Below, piece after piece: positions 1 through 12,306 of a DNA stretch of 64,000 nucleotides. Positions within the stretch are counted from its first letter, which is position 1. Each line of letters starts with the position of its first letter. Made by a program: the position numbers and the translations under genes. Source of the DNA: Stercorarius parasiticus (lineage: Eukaryota; Chordata; Aves; Charadriiformes; Stercorariidae). The DNA is taken from contig VWZL01002208.1 of the NCBI GenBank assembly GCA_013396915.1, positions 186,001-250,000 of the forward strand. The letters are read 5' to 3'. Below the pieces are notes generated by a model, which was given only the letters and a program-made list of their open reading frames with translations, did no database searches and had not been told where the DNA came from.

Positions 1-1012
1 GACAAGTGTCGTGCTCTTGGCCCTGGTCTGGAGGTCACGGGCTGGCCATAAATGGTGTTTTGTGGTTCTCCCCGAAAGAGGTATCCAGCCCTTATTCCAC
101 ACATGGGAAATTGCCCAGTTGAAGGTCAGCTTGTGTCCCAGATGTTTTGTGGTAGTCCATCTTCTGATGGGTCTCTTTGAAGTTGACCTACCAGTTTCTC
201 CTTCCTTATGTATCTTCATGGGCACTTTGGGGAGTGGGGCCTTCTCCTTCCAGCCTTAGGTCAGTACAATCCAGCTCTGCATTTGCAGAAGAGCTATGAC
301 ACTGTGCATGAGAACAAGTCCTGGAGGAACCAGCTTGACCCAGCCTGGGTTGCTGCAATGGCCCCTGAGATCTTTTCCCCTGGAACTAGTGTCACCTGAA
401 GGACTTGGCTCTGAGACCAGTGGCTATGGCAGACCTGTGAACCAGCCTAAAGCTGAGCAGGCTGCCAGAATATGCTTGGTAAGGCGAACTCTTCTGAAGG
501 CATACAGGTCCTGATGCTGCTGCAAACACCCCTCAGGAGTCATACCCCATGCCAGGAGCCTGGTGTCTCTGTCAGTTTGGTCCTGCCTCCATCCAGCCTC
601 CTCGGACAGTCCTCCCAATACTGCTGGAGAATGGGTATGGCTGCAGGGCAGGTAAACCAGCAGGGCACCCTGTTTGCACCGTACCCTGCATATGCCAGAA
701 TCATTCTAAGGGCTAAGGAGAGCTCCATGCAGGCTTGACCTTGCTGTTCTAGCCCTGGGCTGATTGGTATGCTGCAAGCCAAGCAGATAAATGAGTGGCT
801 TAAATGCAGCACCATGCGAGGAATATATTAGAGAGAGTCACCATGGAACAATCTCCCCATAACTGGGCACAACGGAGTGCTCAGACCTCACCCCTGCCTG
901 CTGCATAGACACTCCTGAAAACCTTCCTGAATTTGAGGAGAGTGCTCAACAGAGATCCTGAATTGCAAAGGGCAAGCCCATGAGACCTCTCTGCCAGACA
1001 CAGGTGCCCTTT
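1..1012. other. unique noncoding DNA
   Basis: I see no recognisable gene, repeat family or simple repeat here. Open frames are short (91 codons or fewer), occur on both strands at once, and show no domain or splice-site context. Confidence 0.6.
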
Positions 1013-1124
1013 GCATCATGTCAGATGTTGGCTCCAGCACTCTGGAAAGCTGTGACCTGCACCACACCTGGGGCACCAGGATCACATCAGATATTGCTTC
1101 CAGCGCTTTGGAAACCATGACCTG
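1013..1124. repeat. imperfect tandem duplication, ~66-bp period
   Basis: A block starting at 1013 recurs at 1079. About 48 positions align with roughly nine mismatches and one single-base gap, so about 80% identity. Shared words are TCAGAT, TCCAGC, TGGAAA and TGACCTGC. The two blocks are offset by about 66 bases, which suggests an old local duplication. The sequence is not a known repeat family that I recognise. Confidence 0.7.
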
Positions 1125-2885
1125 CTGTGTGATTGCTCTCCATGAACCACACACAAGGATGGTCTCTCTGGCTGGGTGTTGTGTTGCTATGAGCTGGGCA
1201 ATCCTTTATACATCACTCCCACAGAGGAGCGGCAGGGTGTCAGAGCTGGCCATGTCTGTCCTTTGTGCATGCAGTCAGTGCAATCCCCACTCCTGGGAAC
1301 GGAAAGAGTTCAACCTGGCCTTTGGACACGGGAACAAGGGAGTGGCCATTCATTATGTAGGTCCATGCTCTGTTTAGCCTCAAGCCCAGCGAGGTCTGCT
1401 GAACATCACATGGAGGAGCCATCTGCAACCCCACCAATCTGCCCATCCACCACTGGGGTAGCAGTTGAGTGCTGCCGGCACAGAGGACTGAGGAGCCCGG
1501 TGTGCTGGTGGAGAGGAGTGGTGGGTGCTGGGGAGGTAGCGGAGGGAGTTGCCAGCAAGGAGAGCTGTGTGCGCTGCGGGTGCCGTTGGCGGTTTGTGCC
1601 CACAGGGGAGCATGGAGGGATAAAGGATGAGGTACAGGGACTCGCAGATACTTGGGACCTGGCATGTGGGGACATGCAGTTTTGGGTAAAAGGTGGCAGC
1701 GGTGCGTAGGTATGTGTGTTTCAGCTCCTGCAGAGGAAAACTGGAGGGGCTGAGGGGGAGAGCTGTGTGTGAGGGAGGGACTCTGGAGCAGGGGCAGGGA
1801 GTGAGTGATGGAGTGAGGTTGCGGGGCAGGGGGAGAAGGGGCACCGCGCTGCTGCTGTGGCCCAGGGAGGCAGGAGAGCTTCATTTTGAGGAACTGGAGG
1901 CTGGGCTGAGTGACCACCTGGGAACCCAGCTCTGCTCCTGGCAGGGAGGCATGACAAAATGGTGCATGGTCCCTTCCAAAGGGTGTTGAAGAGCACAAGG
2001 CTGCCAATATGTGCTGCTGGGTGGGCCAAGGCTCAAAGCCGGGGTCTTTTGTAGGCATGGGGCTGCAATGAGAGGGCAAGGCTCATCCTGTGCCTCAGCA
2101 ATACCAGGCGCACAGGGTGCATGGGACCTGATTGCCACATGTGGTTTGCCCTGCTCCAGTTGTTTTTATTAAGAAGCCTCTTCAATCTAAGCAGGCTTCA
2201 CCCAGCTCAGGCACCTGTGACATCCCACGAATCAAAGGTGTCCCTCAGAGGAATGGGGAAGCCCTGCTGGGATCTTGAGCCACAGGTCCTGTGGGTCCCA
2301 TGAGTGCAAGTCCCACCTGGGAGGTGCTCACCACAGGGAGGTGAGGTGGGCTGTGGAGCCGTGGTCCAGGGGATGACTCCTGCAGTGCGGAGGAGCAGGG
2401 CTGGGGCGGTCAGTCGGTGCTTCCCAGGAGGTGTCCTTGGAGGAAGACGCAAAGTTGAGTTGACTGAGGTCCTGCAGAAGAAATATGCCAGTTTTCCCAC
2501 TCAGAGCAGCTGCTCCAGGCCAGGTCTGCTTCACCTGTCCCAAGCTCTGCTCGTGAAGCTGAGGAAGGTCCTCACAGGGGCCGCTGCCTCTCATGCCCTC
2601 CAGACTCAGGGCACACTGTGGTGTTGTGGGCCCTTGCCCTCCTCATTAACCTCTTCCTATTTCTGTTTCTTATAAGCTGGTCTGTCTTCTCACCCAGAAA
2701 TTGTGCTGAGTAAGTTTGTATTCCCTTTAGCAGGGGAGAGGATTTGCGTAATTATTGGTCTGACAAGCCGCTACCAACTTACAGCGGCAGGTTACCCTAC
2801 TGCGGTGCAAGTGGCTGTAATGAGACAAAATAATGAGCTATTGTAAGGCCACCCCAGCCTGAACTGCAGCGCAGTGACAGATTAC
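1125..2885. other. unique noncoding DNA with strand-asymmetric G/C content
   Basis: The plus strand is notably G-rich from about 1450 to 1900, with many GGGAG/GGGGA runs. This depletes stop codons on the minus strand and creates a 279-codon minus-strand frame (1240-2079) and overlapping frames in other phases. The predicted peptides are Pro/Ser/His-rich, low complexity and lack any domain, so I treat them as composition artefacts. No other feature is visible. Confidence 0.55.
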
Positions 2886-3125
2886 TGCTCAGATCTGCCT
2901 TGCACATGCGTGGCAGCCCATCCTGTGGTCACGGTGATGGTGCACCGCACACATTAACGAAGCAGCGACGTGGCGGAGGAATCGACCCCCCAAACACAGA
3001 ACCGAGGGGAAACAGGGGTGTGTGTGCTTTGAAGCTGGGGAGCGCTCATTAGGGCCGGGGTCTGACCCCGCCGCTCCCCTGCCCTCCTCGGGCATCACCT
3101 GCCTCACGTGCCACTCGCAGAGATG
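2886..3125. other. small CpG-enriched patch
   Basis: About fifteen CpG dinucleotides fall within roughly 240 bases of GC-rich sequence, clearly denser than the flanks. It is short for a classical CpG island and I see no downstream exon. It could be a small unmethylated regulatory site or chance. Confidence 0.3.
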
Positions 3126-4861
3126 CTGCTCCAGGTGCTGTCACTCCAGCCCCTGCTAGAGCTGGGGAGCAATTAAAATAAAAACACACCACTTTACCAA
3201 GCGCAAGAGAGGGAGTGGAAGTAAAACACAGCTGATGCCAGCAGCACAGGTAGTTTCTAATTAGCAAGGTGCTGGCTCCAGCTTGTGATTTTGTCTGGGG
3301 AAAAGGAACACTCCCACTGCAGCTCTGCTCAGTTACTGGAACAGACCAGAAGATGTAGCTCTCTGGCACTTTTTCTGACTCCAAATGTCTCTGAAGCCCT
3401 CTCTCATATTGCTGCAGTGCTCCATGACCAGAGTGAAGGCATTACAGGCTAAAGAGACAAAAATAGGCTGGGATCGTGAACCTGGCAAAAGTTTCCAGGC
3501 GAGTTTTACTCTAGTTTGAGAGGAGATCAGTGGCCGAGCACTAAGCGGTTTCTCTTCCTCTCAGATGGGATTTAAACCGATTGCATCAAGTTCTCCCATT
3601 AGCCACCAATGTGATTAATGTCTCCTGCATTGTTATAAAGGGATTCTATGTTGTAGATCTTTCTGAATGCCTCCTGAATTATTTCCTCGTCCCAGTTGCT
3701 ATTGGTGACGGCCTTGGTAAAATCCCTAGCAACATATAGAATGCAACATACATGGAAATTAGTTGAATACTTATCAGTATTATAGTCATAAAAGGACCTA
3801 TTTATTAAATATATGGCTAAAGTGACACCTTAACAGCCAGGAGTACTAAATGACATGGGTAACATTCATTTGTATGTTGGTACATTGGTATGATAGTGCT
3901 CCAGCTACAGTGAACTTTATTACCAACATCAAATTAAGATATATCGGGGGTAACATCATTAGGGCTGGTTGGACTGAACTGAATTTAAATAATGTCTTTA
4001 AGATGCAGATATTTCCACAGATTCAAAAAGCTCCCTAGTTAATCTCCCATGGCCCAGAAGTGCTAACCAGTGAGCACAAGTCTTCACTCAGAGAAGTGCC
4101 CTGATTCAATGATGTCCTTCTGCTGAGGTCAGCTACAGTTCCTGAGCAAGACCCGGAAGACGATGCTGCACGGAATAAAGATTCCTGGGGTGTAAGATCA
4201 GTGTTTTTGCTGAGATGAATGGAGATCTCACTAGTTAACTTATCACAGGGCAGGTGACAAGATCACGGGAAGAACATTTCTGATTTGGGGAGCTCTTTAA
4301 TGCCACAGGCAGAGAGAAAACATTCGCACTGGAAATAGGGAAGTCATTTCTAGCAGGCAGAGGAGAGAACTGCAGGAAGCTGTGGAAGGTTCTTCAGCAT
4401 TTGGGGACTCAAGTAGCAATCAGGTGGATTTTTCTACAAGAACCACTGTAGCTCAGTCATGAGTTACGGAGTTTGAGGCAGAAGTCACAGGGTGAGATTC
4501 TCCAGCTGACCACATGGGCGGTCAGACAAAATCCTCTTACGTTTAAACCTCTAGATAGCTCATAGCAGGGAAGCTCACCAGCTCGTGACAGATGTCCTGC
4601 AGCCCTGTGAGGTGCATGCCTGAAGCCTGATCTCCTCTGTCCCCGGGGAGGAAGAAATCTTTCTTCTGGAGAAAGAACGGGAATGTCTTCAGAAAAACCT
4701 GGCATCCTTGAAGCTGCTCCAGGAAGGTTTTGATCCATGCACCATCCAGCATACTAGAAGGGGCTTATCTGGCTGCTGTCACACGGAAAACAGGTTTTAG
4801 GGTGGCCATGCAGGCATTTCTGTCCGCATAATGCACACAAAAATGACTGGAGGCTCAAGGA
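3126..4861. other. unique noncoding DNA, AT-rich block at ~3560-3960
   Basis: I see no gene. From about 3560 to 3960 the sequence is AT-richer and of high complexity. A long non-repetitive AT-rich block of this type is often a conserved noncoding element, but conservation cannot be judged from one sequence. The rest is unremarkable. Confidence 0.4.
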
Positions 4862-5390
4862 TCATACAATTATAGAATGGTTTTGGGTTGGAAGGGACCT
4901 TAAAGACAATCTAGTTCCAACCCCCTGCCCTGGGCAGGGACACCTCCCACCAGACCAGGTTGCTCCAAGCCCTGTCCAACCTGGCCTTGAACACCTCCAG
5001 GGATGGGGCAGCCACAGCTTCTCTGGGCAACCTGGGACAGGGGCTCACCACCCTCAGCGTAAAACATGTCTTCCTAATATCTAGTCTAAATCTCCCCTCT
5101 TTCATTTTAAAACCATTCCTCCTCGTCCAATGGCTCCCCTCCCTGATCCAGAGTCCCTCCCCAGCTTTCCTGGAGCCCCTTTAGGGACTGGAAGGGGCTT
5201 GAAGGTCTCCCTGGAGCCTTCTCTTCTCCAGGCTGAACCCCCCCAACTCTCTCAGCCTGTCCTCACAGCAGAGGGGCTCCAGCCCTCAGATCATCTTTGT
5301 GGCCTCCTCTGGACTTGCTCCAACAGATCCATATCCCTCTTATGATGGGGGCTCCAGAGCTGGATGCAGCACTCCAGGTGGTGTCTCACC
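4862..5390 (-). mobile_element. CR1 LINE, 3'-end fragment (copy C)
   Basis: This reads as the reverse complement of a CR1 3' end. It begins at 4862 with the complement of the terminal ATTCTATGA-type repeats, followed by the diagnostic GGGTTGGAAGGGACCTTAAAG stretch. It continues through the ORF2 C-terminal region, including complements of the segments encoding the conserved HRLPREAV-like and [13 protein letters not shown] stretches, and ends near 5390. It is truncated at the 5' end, as is normal for CR1. Several stops and indels break the frame. It closely resembles copy D at 45851-46407 and belongs to the same subfamily, in opposite orientation. Confidence 0.95.
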
Positions 5391-7204
5391 ACTCCAGGTG
5401 GGTCTGTCAAGTCCCATGGCTGCTACAGTTGATGAAAAGTAGCATCATAAATCATACGGTTTGCAGGCAATGGTTTAGAAACATGGTGCTTCAGAACAAA
5501 TAGGACACATCATGTCTCAGTGAATACACTGCATGGTGGAACTTGTCACCACAGGAAGGCAGCCAAGTACTTGGCAAGAGTCAGAGTGTGGCCCTTTCTG
5601 TAGGACTCGGGAGGAAAGATGTGATGAGAATACTGAGGAGGGATGAATACTTCTGCTCCAGAGCTTGTGCTGGTCTCTGCTTATTAGGCACAAAGAAAAG
5701 ACGTAGTCTGGGAAGCAGGTTTGGTTTTTTTTTCACTTCTTCCTGCAGATTCATATAAGTTGGAAGCCTCCAATGCTGCCACAGCCATTGCTGGATGGAT
5801 CCGGCCTCACCATTTGGACCCTGTGCCAGAGCATGGACCAAATCTCAAAGTGCTGAGAAACTTACAACAAAACCGTTCTTTCAACACAGAAATGAGGAAA
5901 TACAACAGATGCTGGTCCATCCCTACACAGGCCTCTGAAATCCCACTGATTTCATTAAAAATTATGTGTGTCTGTAAAATCATGATTTTTTTTCCAATGC
6001 TGCCCTAAATCAGGGCCATGAAAAGAGGCTGTGATCTCTGCATCTGCAGGCCACGGACTGCAGAACCCCTGTCTCCCATCCAGAAGACACTGGTGCTGTG
6101 CTAACACTACTCTTCCACGCGAAACCCAGAACAAGACTGCAGTTTGCATTTCCACAGACATATGCTTCCCAATGCAAGCCATCCACCCATGAACACGGCT
6201 CTGCACACTCCTTCACGCTCACTATGCATGCTCTGGAACAGCTCACTTTTTTAGTATTGACATTATAAAGAACAAAAGGGACAGAAAAATGCAACCAGGT
6301 TGGGCCTTAATCAACTCCAACACCACAGCATCCTGCGCCGGGGACACAGGTAGTTGTGTAGGTGGCATGGGAGTTGTCCCACATGGGTGGCTTTCTGCTG
6401 GCACAGTGCAATGGTGCAGGAACAGATGAAGGTCAACAACCACATTGTCTCCATTTGCTGTGACATGTCTTCATCCCAAACCTTAAAAACTCCTGATAAA
6501 GCTGTCATTCCCTTAACGTTCATTTCTTCTCCCAATTGCTTTTCACTGTTAGTCTTGGCCAGGCCTCCTGAAACCTTGCAGAAAAACCTGGGAGATCTGT
6601 AGACTGAGGATGGTCCCAAGCCCAGACTACCCCAGCAACTTTACACAAAGCTCAGAGACCCAGACACCAACAAGTTAAAACAAGTAGAGACCAGGTATTG
6701 AAGAATTTAATTTTATCTTCTGGAAAAGCTGCCTTTGACCTTCTGGGTTTATACATTACCCTTCTCCATCCACAGCCTGGGCCATGGCATGGCACTGCCT
6801 GTGTGTCTATATGGGTTCAAGCCAACACTTTTAGATCACTGAAATGGCCTTGGTCATTCTAACCTTCTCCAGAGGAAAGCAGCAGGACCAGAGCCTCCCT
6901 CTGGTATGACAGCTTTTAAAAGCAGTCAGCTCAGTTTGAAGCTACACAGAGTTGCATGTGGGTAGTACTGCTTGGTATTTTTTGCAGCCAAAGGCAGGGT
7001 TCTCAGCTCGCATGGCCCTATCACAGATCACCTGCACTTACCTTCAGCTGCAGTAGGAGCTGTGACACCCCCTGGCTTCCAGATGTGCTTGAAGCGAGGT
7101 CAGATGTGCCTGTAAGATAACCTTTAGCTTTGGGAAAGGGCCCACAGCCCATGCCCATGAGTCCCAGCTCTCCCTCTGGCTTCTAACAAGTGCCTGCAAC
7201 AAAT
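5391..7204. other. unique noncoding DNA
   Basis: No gene, repeat family or RNA gene is recognisable. A T-run near 5726-5735 is the only low-complexity feature. Open frames are 102 codons or shorter and occur on both strands. Confidence 0.55.
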
Positions 7205-7228
7205 GGGAAGGGGCTGGGGGGCAGGGGG
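7205..7228 (+). other. G-quadruplex motif, plus strand
   Basis: Four runs of three or more G are separated by two-base loops: GGG (7205-7207), AA, GGGG (7210-7213), CT, GGGGGG (7216-7221), CA, GGGGG (7224-7228). This meets the canonical G4 definition with short loops. Folding in vivo is not shown. Confidence 0.75.
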
Positions 7229-10200
7229 CGGAGCGTTAGCATCTACTCCTCCCCTGTTTTATAGCTACGATATTAGACACTGCTGAGACGAGAGCTGTGG
7301 GTCCTACCACCTGTTTCTGTGGCACAGCCTTTTTGGGTGCTTTGCCCAAGGCTACAAATTCATTGGAGCAGAGACGTTGCATGTGTGGGCATCACTGTTC
7401 TGAGAGGTTTTTCAGCTGGAACAAGCTCACCTTATACCCCTTCGATGTGGGAGAGTTGTCAGTGAGGTTGTGTTCCCCACACAAGTAGAGAAGAATCCAC
7501 GAGGAGAGAAAGCCAAATACTTTTATTCCTTTTAAAAACAAGCCTTGCCCTTTGGGGATGGTTTCAGGATTTCTGAAGGGCCTACATATCTTTCAAGGTA
7601 GGTGGTTTTGCATTTCACAGTTTAGGTGTCCGGTAGCATCTCTCGAGATTTTTGTTGAACTCCTGCTCCCAATCATTTTCTGTAGCCACAAGGGCACCAA
7701 CCTCTCCAGCTCTCCGCCTCCGTGCTAGAGGGAGCCCTGTGAACCGAGTGTAGGGTTGCTAATAGGACTCCCGAGGGCTTTCAACAGCAATACATGGGCC
7801 TGTTTAATCAGAGGTTTACCAGGAAATGGTTTTGAAAAGACCTGTCACTTTCTATCTGTGTCTGACCGTAAAGCAGCAAGGCCTGGTCAGAGTCCCTGGC
7901 TGGCCCCACTTGCAGACACGGCGCGTGGTTAGTGATTGCTTATTCTGCTCCAGGGTGATTATTTGTGTTCCTTATGCCATACCTCATTGCATATGGGAGC
8001 TGATCTCCTTCTGTTTATTAGATGGCTATTTGCACTTTCCGTTAATGCACATTTATGATGCAAAAAGCATCCCTGTACAAATTGCAGGCTTCCACTATCG
8101 CATGCATCAGCTGGTGTGTGCCGGGAAAAGGTACCTGCAGAATATGCACACTGGATGGTTTGCCTATCAATTTGCACTAAATTGCAAAGACTCCGAAGCC
8201 CACCTGGCAGCACTGAGTGCAATCCTGGCGAGTCTTGTCCACAGGTAGTAGGAGAGCAAAATGGTGCAAACATCTGGTGTGGAGCAAATCAGAAAGCCTG
8301 TTGGGTCCTGCATTAAGTGGGTGATGAAAAACCAGATTGGTGTGATATGGGAGGGCTAAGCGAGGGTTGTTTCAAGAGAGATAACAGCCTGTACCCCCTG
8401 TTCTAATGCGCTGCTTTTTTTTCCCTTGTTCTTCCAAAATACACATCTCCCAGTCCAAGCCTATGCATTGCCTGCTTCCCCCCCCCTTTTTTTCCCAGAT
8501 CTCTATTCCAGTTTTCAGGAATTTTGCATGAATTGAACAAGCTTTGATTATCTCACAGTAGGATACACATTGCTGTCTTTGACTGATTTTAGTCTTGTAA
8601 AGGTGGTGAGGTCTTTGTCCACCAATACATGGGCAGAGTGCTACGGACAACTCATCCATGGCAGTCCTCCACAATCGCAACAACTCTGGCAAAAGGAGTA
8701 ATGGAATTGGGTTAATATATTACGCAGTTGCATATCATACCTGAGAAGAACACGTACTGCTATATCCACCTACAGACATAACCAAGGTCATCCTACCCCA
8801 CGCATGATGAAGGAACGGGAGAACTGGAGCTGCCTGAGGCCACAGGCAGGAATAATTGGCTGCACTGGGCACAGGGAAGTCTGGAATTGGGCCCTTGCTG
8901 TTCCAGAGCCTTGTAATTGTTCAGCCACAAATCTCCTGATGGCTTTCCGATTATACGAATATAAACATCACAAAGTCCCGCTCATTAATGAACAAGATCT
9001 TAGAGAAGGGCCATTCAATGCACAGAGCAATTAGCAGAGCAGTTGATTAAGGCAGTTTGAGGATAAGTTCTATGAAGAATTCAATATTGCTGTGTTGCTT
9101 CATATAGGTGCTTGCCAGAAGCATGAAATCACGACAAATGGGATCTGTTGGCAGCGGGCATGCAGGTACCTGGGGAGGCAAGTGCGGCTCCATCCCTGTG
9201 ACTTCTCCAGCCCCAGTGGCATCCAGTTGCTGCTCTGCAGAAGGGACAAATATAGGGCTGATCCCATGCTTGTGGTGGGTGCCTGAACGTTCACAGCACC
9301 CTATACCTTGTCCTCACAACCCACACATGCCAGGTACCTGTGGGTAGGCCATTTCTGTTAGCCATGGAGCAGCCCATGGAAGTGGGGACAGACCTGTTTT
9401 GTGCTCCCAGCCAGAAACCAGTGTAAAGACTGCTCACCGGCAGCGAGGCTGAGCAGGTCTCACACGCTCTCTGCACGGATAATCAACTAGTGTCCTAGCC
9501 CTGCAGCCTCCCTCTCCAGTTGCTGGTGTCAGACCTCTCATCCTACTCACCAGCTACTCTGGCCTGAAGTTTGTATCTGAGGGACGTGCATGCACCGTCA
9601 TGCAGGTGCAGGGCTTGGCCAGGAAAACATACTGATCAACAGCTTGTTTGCAAGCAACCATCCCCTTTTGTCCCCCTCCACTCTATTTCTCCACACTGTT
9701 CCTCCCAGATCTCCTTTGTTCCCTCCTTTTTTCCACCGTTGGCCTTTCTCCTAAACACCCCATAGTAAGTTTTGCCCATTCCCACAAATACTTTCAAGTA
9801 TATGATAATATTCTCTTTCTGATAAGACCCATGGTAATCTTGTTTCCCTTTTCTTATCAGTTACAAAGTTATGGTTGAACACGGGTAAGGTGATGTTTGA
9901 GTGGTTCCCTCAAAGGCGCATCAGCACTCCAGATTTCTGATCTTTGATGTTGCAGTTATCTACTGAGTGTTAGGGCTTGTGTCTGCTTCATTTGTTACTC
10001 TTCCTATCTCTTGTCTTTGCTGTTTGTGCTGATTTGGATCTTGCATCACAGCTCCTCTGTCTCTCCATTAGTGCTGTAGGGTTCTGGGGCAATCTTCTGC
10101 CTCTCATGCTGTCTCAGCAGCACTGTCCCATCTTCGGCAATATGACGAGGACGAGGATGCCCTGGTCAACATGCATGGTACGAGCCTGCTCCAGTGACTA

Positions 10201-11312
10201 CAGCTGTGGTACAATGCTGGCCCTTGCTGAGCAAGGCAGAGACAGCAGGTCCACGGGCCTCAGTTTCCCCTTCCACGGGATGAAGGTGGCATTCAGCCCC
10301 TGCCCTTCGTTGAGTGCTTTGATCTCACAGCAGCAACGTGCTCTCACAAACCCTAGGCTTTACTGTTACTGTGATGGCTGGGAAGTAGGAGAGGTGACTC
10401 ATTCTCCTAGGAAAACGCTGCTTTCATTCAGAGCCTGGAACATTTCCCAAAAGTAATTAACTAGGAGAAACTGCTAATTAAAAGACCTGGTGCCTACAGA
10501 AGTGTTTGGCAGAGATGGGTGTCATCTTGCCAATTTTGAGGTGCTAAGACACAATACTTGAGCTCTCAGCTGCCATCAAAGCCCAGAAGGTGCTGCTGCC
10601 TGGTCTGTCCCAGCAAGGTCCCAGCTGCCTGGGCGCTGGCTGGTCCCAGCAGAGCAGGCAGTGAGCAATGAGGACAGCATCTGCAGGACTTTGGTCTCTG
10701 TCTGTGAAGAGGTTGATGTCTGACTGTTGAGTCCAGTGCACCCGTGCACGCTGCAGGATGTGTCTTGCTGTAGGTGTGCCACCTGACTTGAGACTGTCTG
10801 AAGTCACACCATGATAACTCTTGCTCCTGGTGGGCTGATCAGCCATGCCTATCCCTGGCACTTACCTGGGGTTTTGTTTCCAAACTTCTGAGCAGAACCA
10901 GGAAGAACATAGTCATGCAGAAAAACAACTTCCGCAGAATAGATGTGGTCTGCCTGAAGAGCAGCTGCAATCAGTTCAGGGAGGTAGGAAAGGTGAAGCC
11001 CTAACTTGTGCCCCTGGCCAAAGGGTGTGTCTCAATGACCACATCTACTATGGTCCTTCCAAACCAGGCTGTTTACAGGATGTGGCATGACAGTCGGGGC
11101 CTGGGTCAGGTGTGAAACTATTCTATTGACTAGAGAGAGCTCCTCCATGCAGAGTGGTTGCCTCCTACTTCCTAGGCTTTCGGACCCGCTTCTAGTTTTA
11201 CAACAACATTTTCCAAAAGGAATTTAGTATCTTCCATCTCCCTGATTGGGAGAGCCATACATCACTTCTGCAGTATGAAGAGATAGGTTCTTTGTATTTA
11301 TAGTTATACAGC
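7229..11312. other. unique noncoding DNA with possible enhancer-like blocks
   Basis: No exon is supported. The blocks at about 7940-8240 and 8925-9075 are complex and AT-moderate. They contain motifs such as ATTAATGA, GTTAATGCAC, CTCATTAATG and repeated AATTGCA/TTTGCA words, a texture common in vertebrate conserved noncoding elements. A C9T7 homopolymer junction lies at 8478-8493. The 140-codon frame at 7826-8248 has no domain I recognise. A 159-codon frame at 9977-10456 is also without recognisable content. Confidence 0.35.
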
Positions 11313-11397
11313 ATATAACCATATGCTATATATGGTTATATAGTCTTCTATATGGTTATATAGTCTTCATATATATATATATGGTTATATAGTCTTA
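11313..11397. repeat. AT-rich tandem repeat with perfect 12-bp inverted repeat
   Basis: An approximately 18-bp unit (TATGGTTATATAGTCTTC) occurs three times, at 11331, 11351 and about 11380, the last after an (AT)n expansion. Immediately before it, 11313-11324 is the exact reverse complement of 11330-11341, giving 12-bp arms around a 5-base loop that can form a cruciform. It is likely a polymorphic minisatellite-like locus. Confidence 0.85.
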
Positions 11398-12022
11398 TGC
11401 CCTGGGTGGGTTTGCACTGGTGGACTCAGCAGCCTACCTGCTACCTTCAAGCACAGCTTATCTTTTCACCACAGTGTTTTCCCCAGGAGCAAGTTGGTTG
11501 GCTCTGACCCAACAAACCCGAAGGAATGGGTGTTTTCTCTCTGAAATAGCATTGCAACCTCAGGTACCCTCCAGGAAAGTAGAGATGATGTGTAGCAAAG
11601 ACCCTGCAGACATGAGAGAGGTTTTACAAGAATCTCACTCATGCAGTTACTTCTCTGCAAGAAGGTCCCAGAGGTGCCTGGCTGAGCTCAGCTGGCCAGG
11701 GGAGAGTGAGGGAGGGCCTAAACCGAAGGCATGGGACTCTTTCGGATCACAAAGCTTTACATTATGTTGCTCTGTGGTGAGCAGTAGGAGTTGCTTTTAG
11801 TAACTGATAAAAGTGTTAATTTGTATTGTCTTTAGTGTGACTACAGGTGGGCTAATTTTCACCGACCTGCTAACATGCTCAACAACAACTGGAGGAGGGA
11901 GTTGGTTTTCTTTTGTTTGGGTTTGTTGGGTTTTTTTGTTTGGGTTTTTTTTTTACACCAAGTAATTTTACAACTTGTGAAGTGAGAATGCATGGCTAGT
12001 GAGGTGGAGAAATCCTGGTGCT
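11398..12022. other. unique noncoding DNA ending in a T-rich tract
   Basis: No gene is supported; the 126-codon frame at 11420-11800 lacks any domain. A T/G low-complexity tract with GTTTGGG words spans about 11902-11955. Confidence 0.5.
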
Positions 12023-12306
12023 GGAAGGGTGGGCATGGGTGTCAGTGGAGGAGATCTAACGGGCACAAACTTGACCATGGGAAGTTCCATCTCAACATGA
12101 GGAGGAACTTCTTTCCTGTGAGGGCGGCAGAGCCCTGGCACAGGCTGCCCAGAGAGGTGGTGGAGTCTCAGTCTCTGGAGACATTCCAAACCCGCCTGGA
12201 CGCGTTCCTGTGCACCCTGCTGTGGGTGACCCTGCTCTGGCAGGGGGTTGGACTGGATGATCTCCAGAGGGCCCTTCCAACCCCGACCATCCTGTGATTC
12301 TGTGAT
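12023..12306 (+). mobile_element. CR1 LINE, 3'-end fragment (copy A)
   Basis: This carries the CR1 ORF2 C-terminal region and 3' UTR in sense orientation. It ends with the GATGATCTCCAGAGG stretch and the terminal TTCTGTGAT repeats at 12306. From about 12060 it is near-identical to the corresponding part of copy B (roughly 95% by eye), so both belong to one comparatively young subfamily. The 5' edge is blurred; homology may begin anywhere from 12023 to 12055. Confidence 0.93.

Noticed and set aside
1240..2079. 279-codon minus-strand open frame
   Set aside because: It lies in a strongly strand-asymmetric G/C-rich stretch that depletes stops in several frames at once. The peptide is Pro/Ser/His-rich with no domain, and no promoter or splice context is visible.
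10255..10295. MIR-like word (CCTCAGTTTCCCC)
   Set aside because: A single short word without the rest of a MIR core or tail is not enough to call a SINE.
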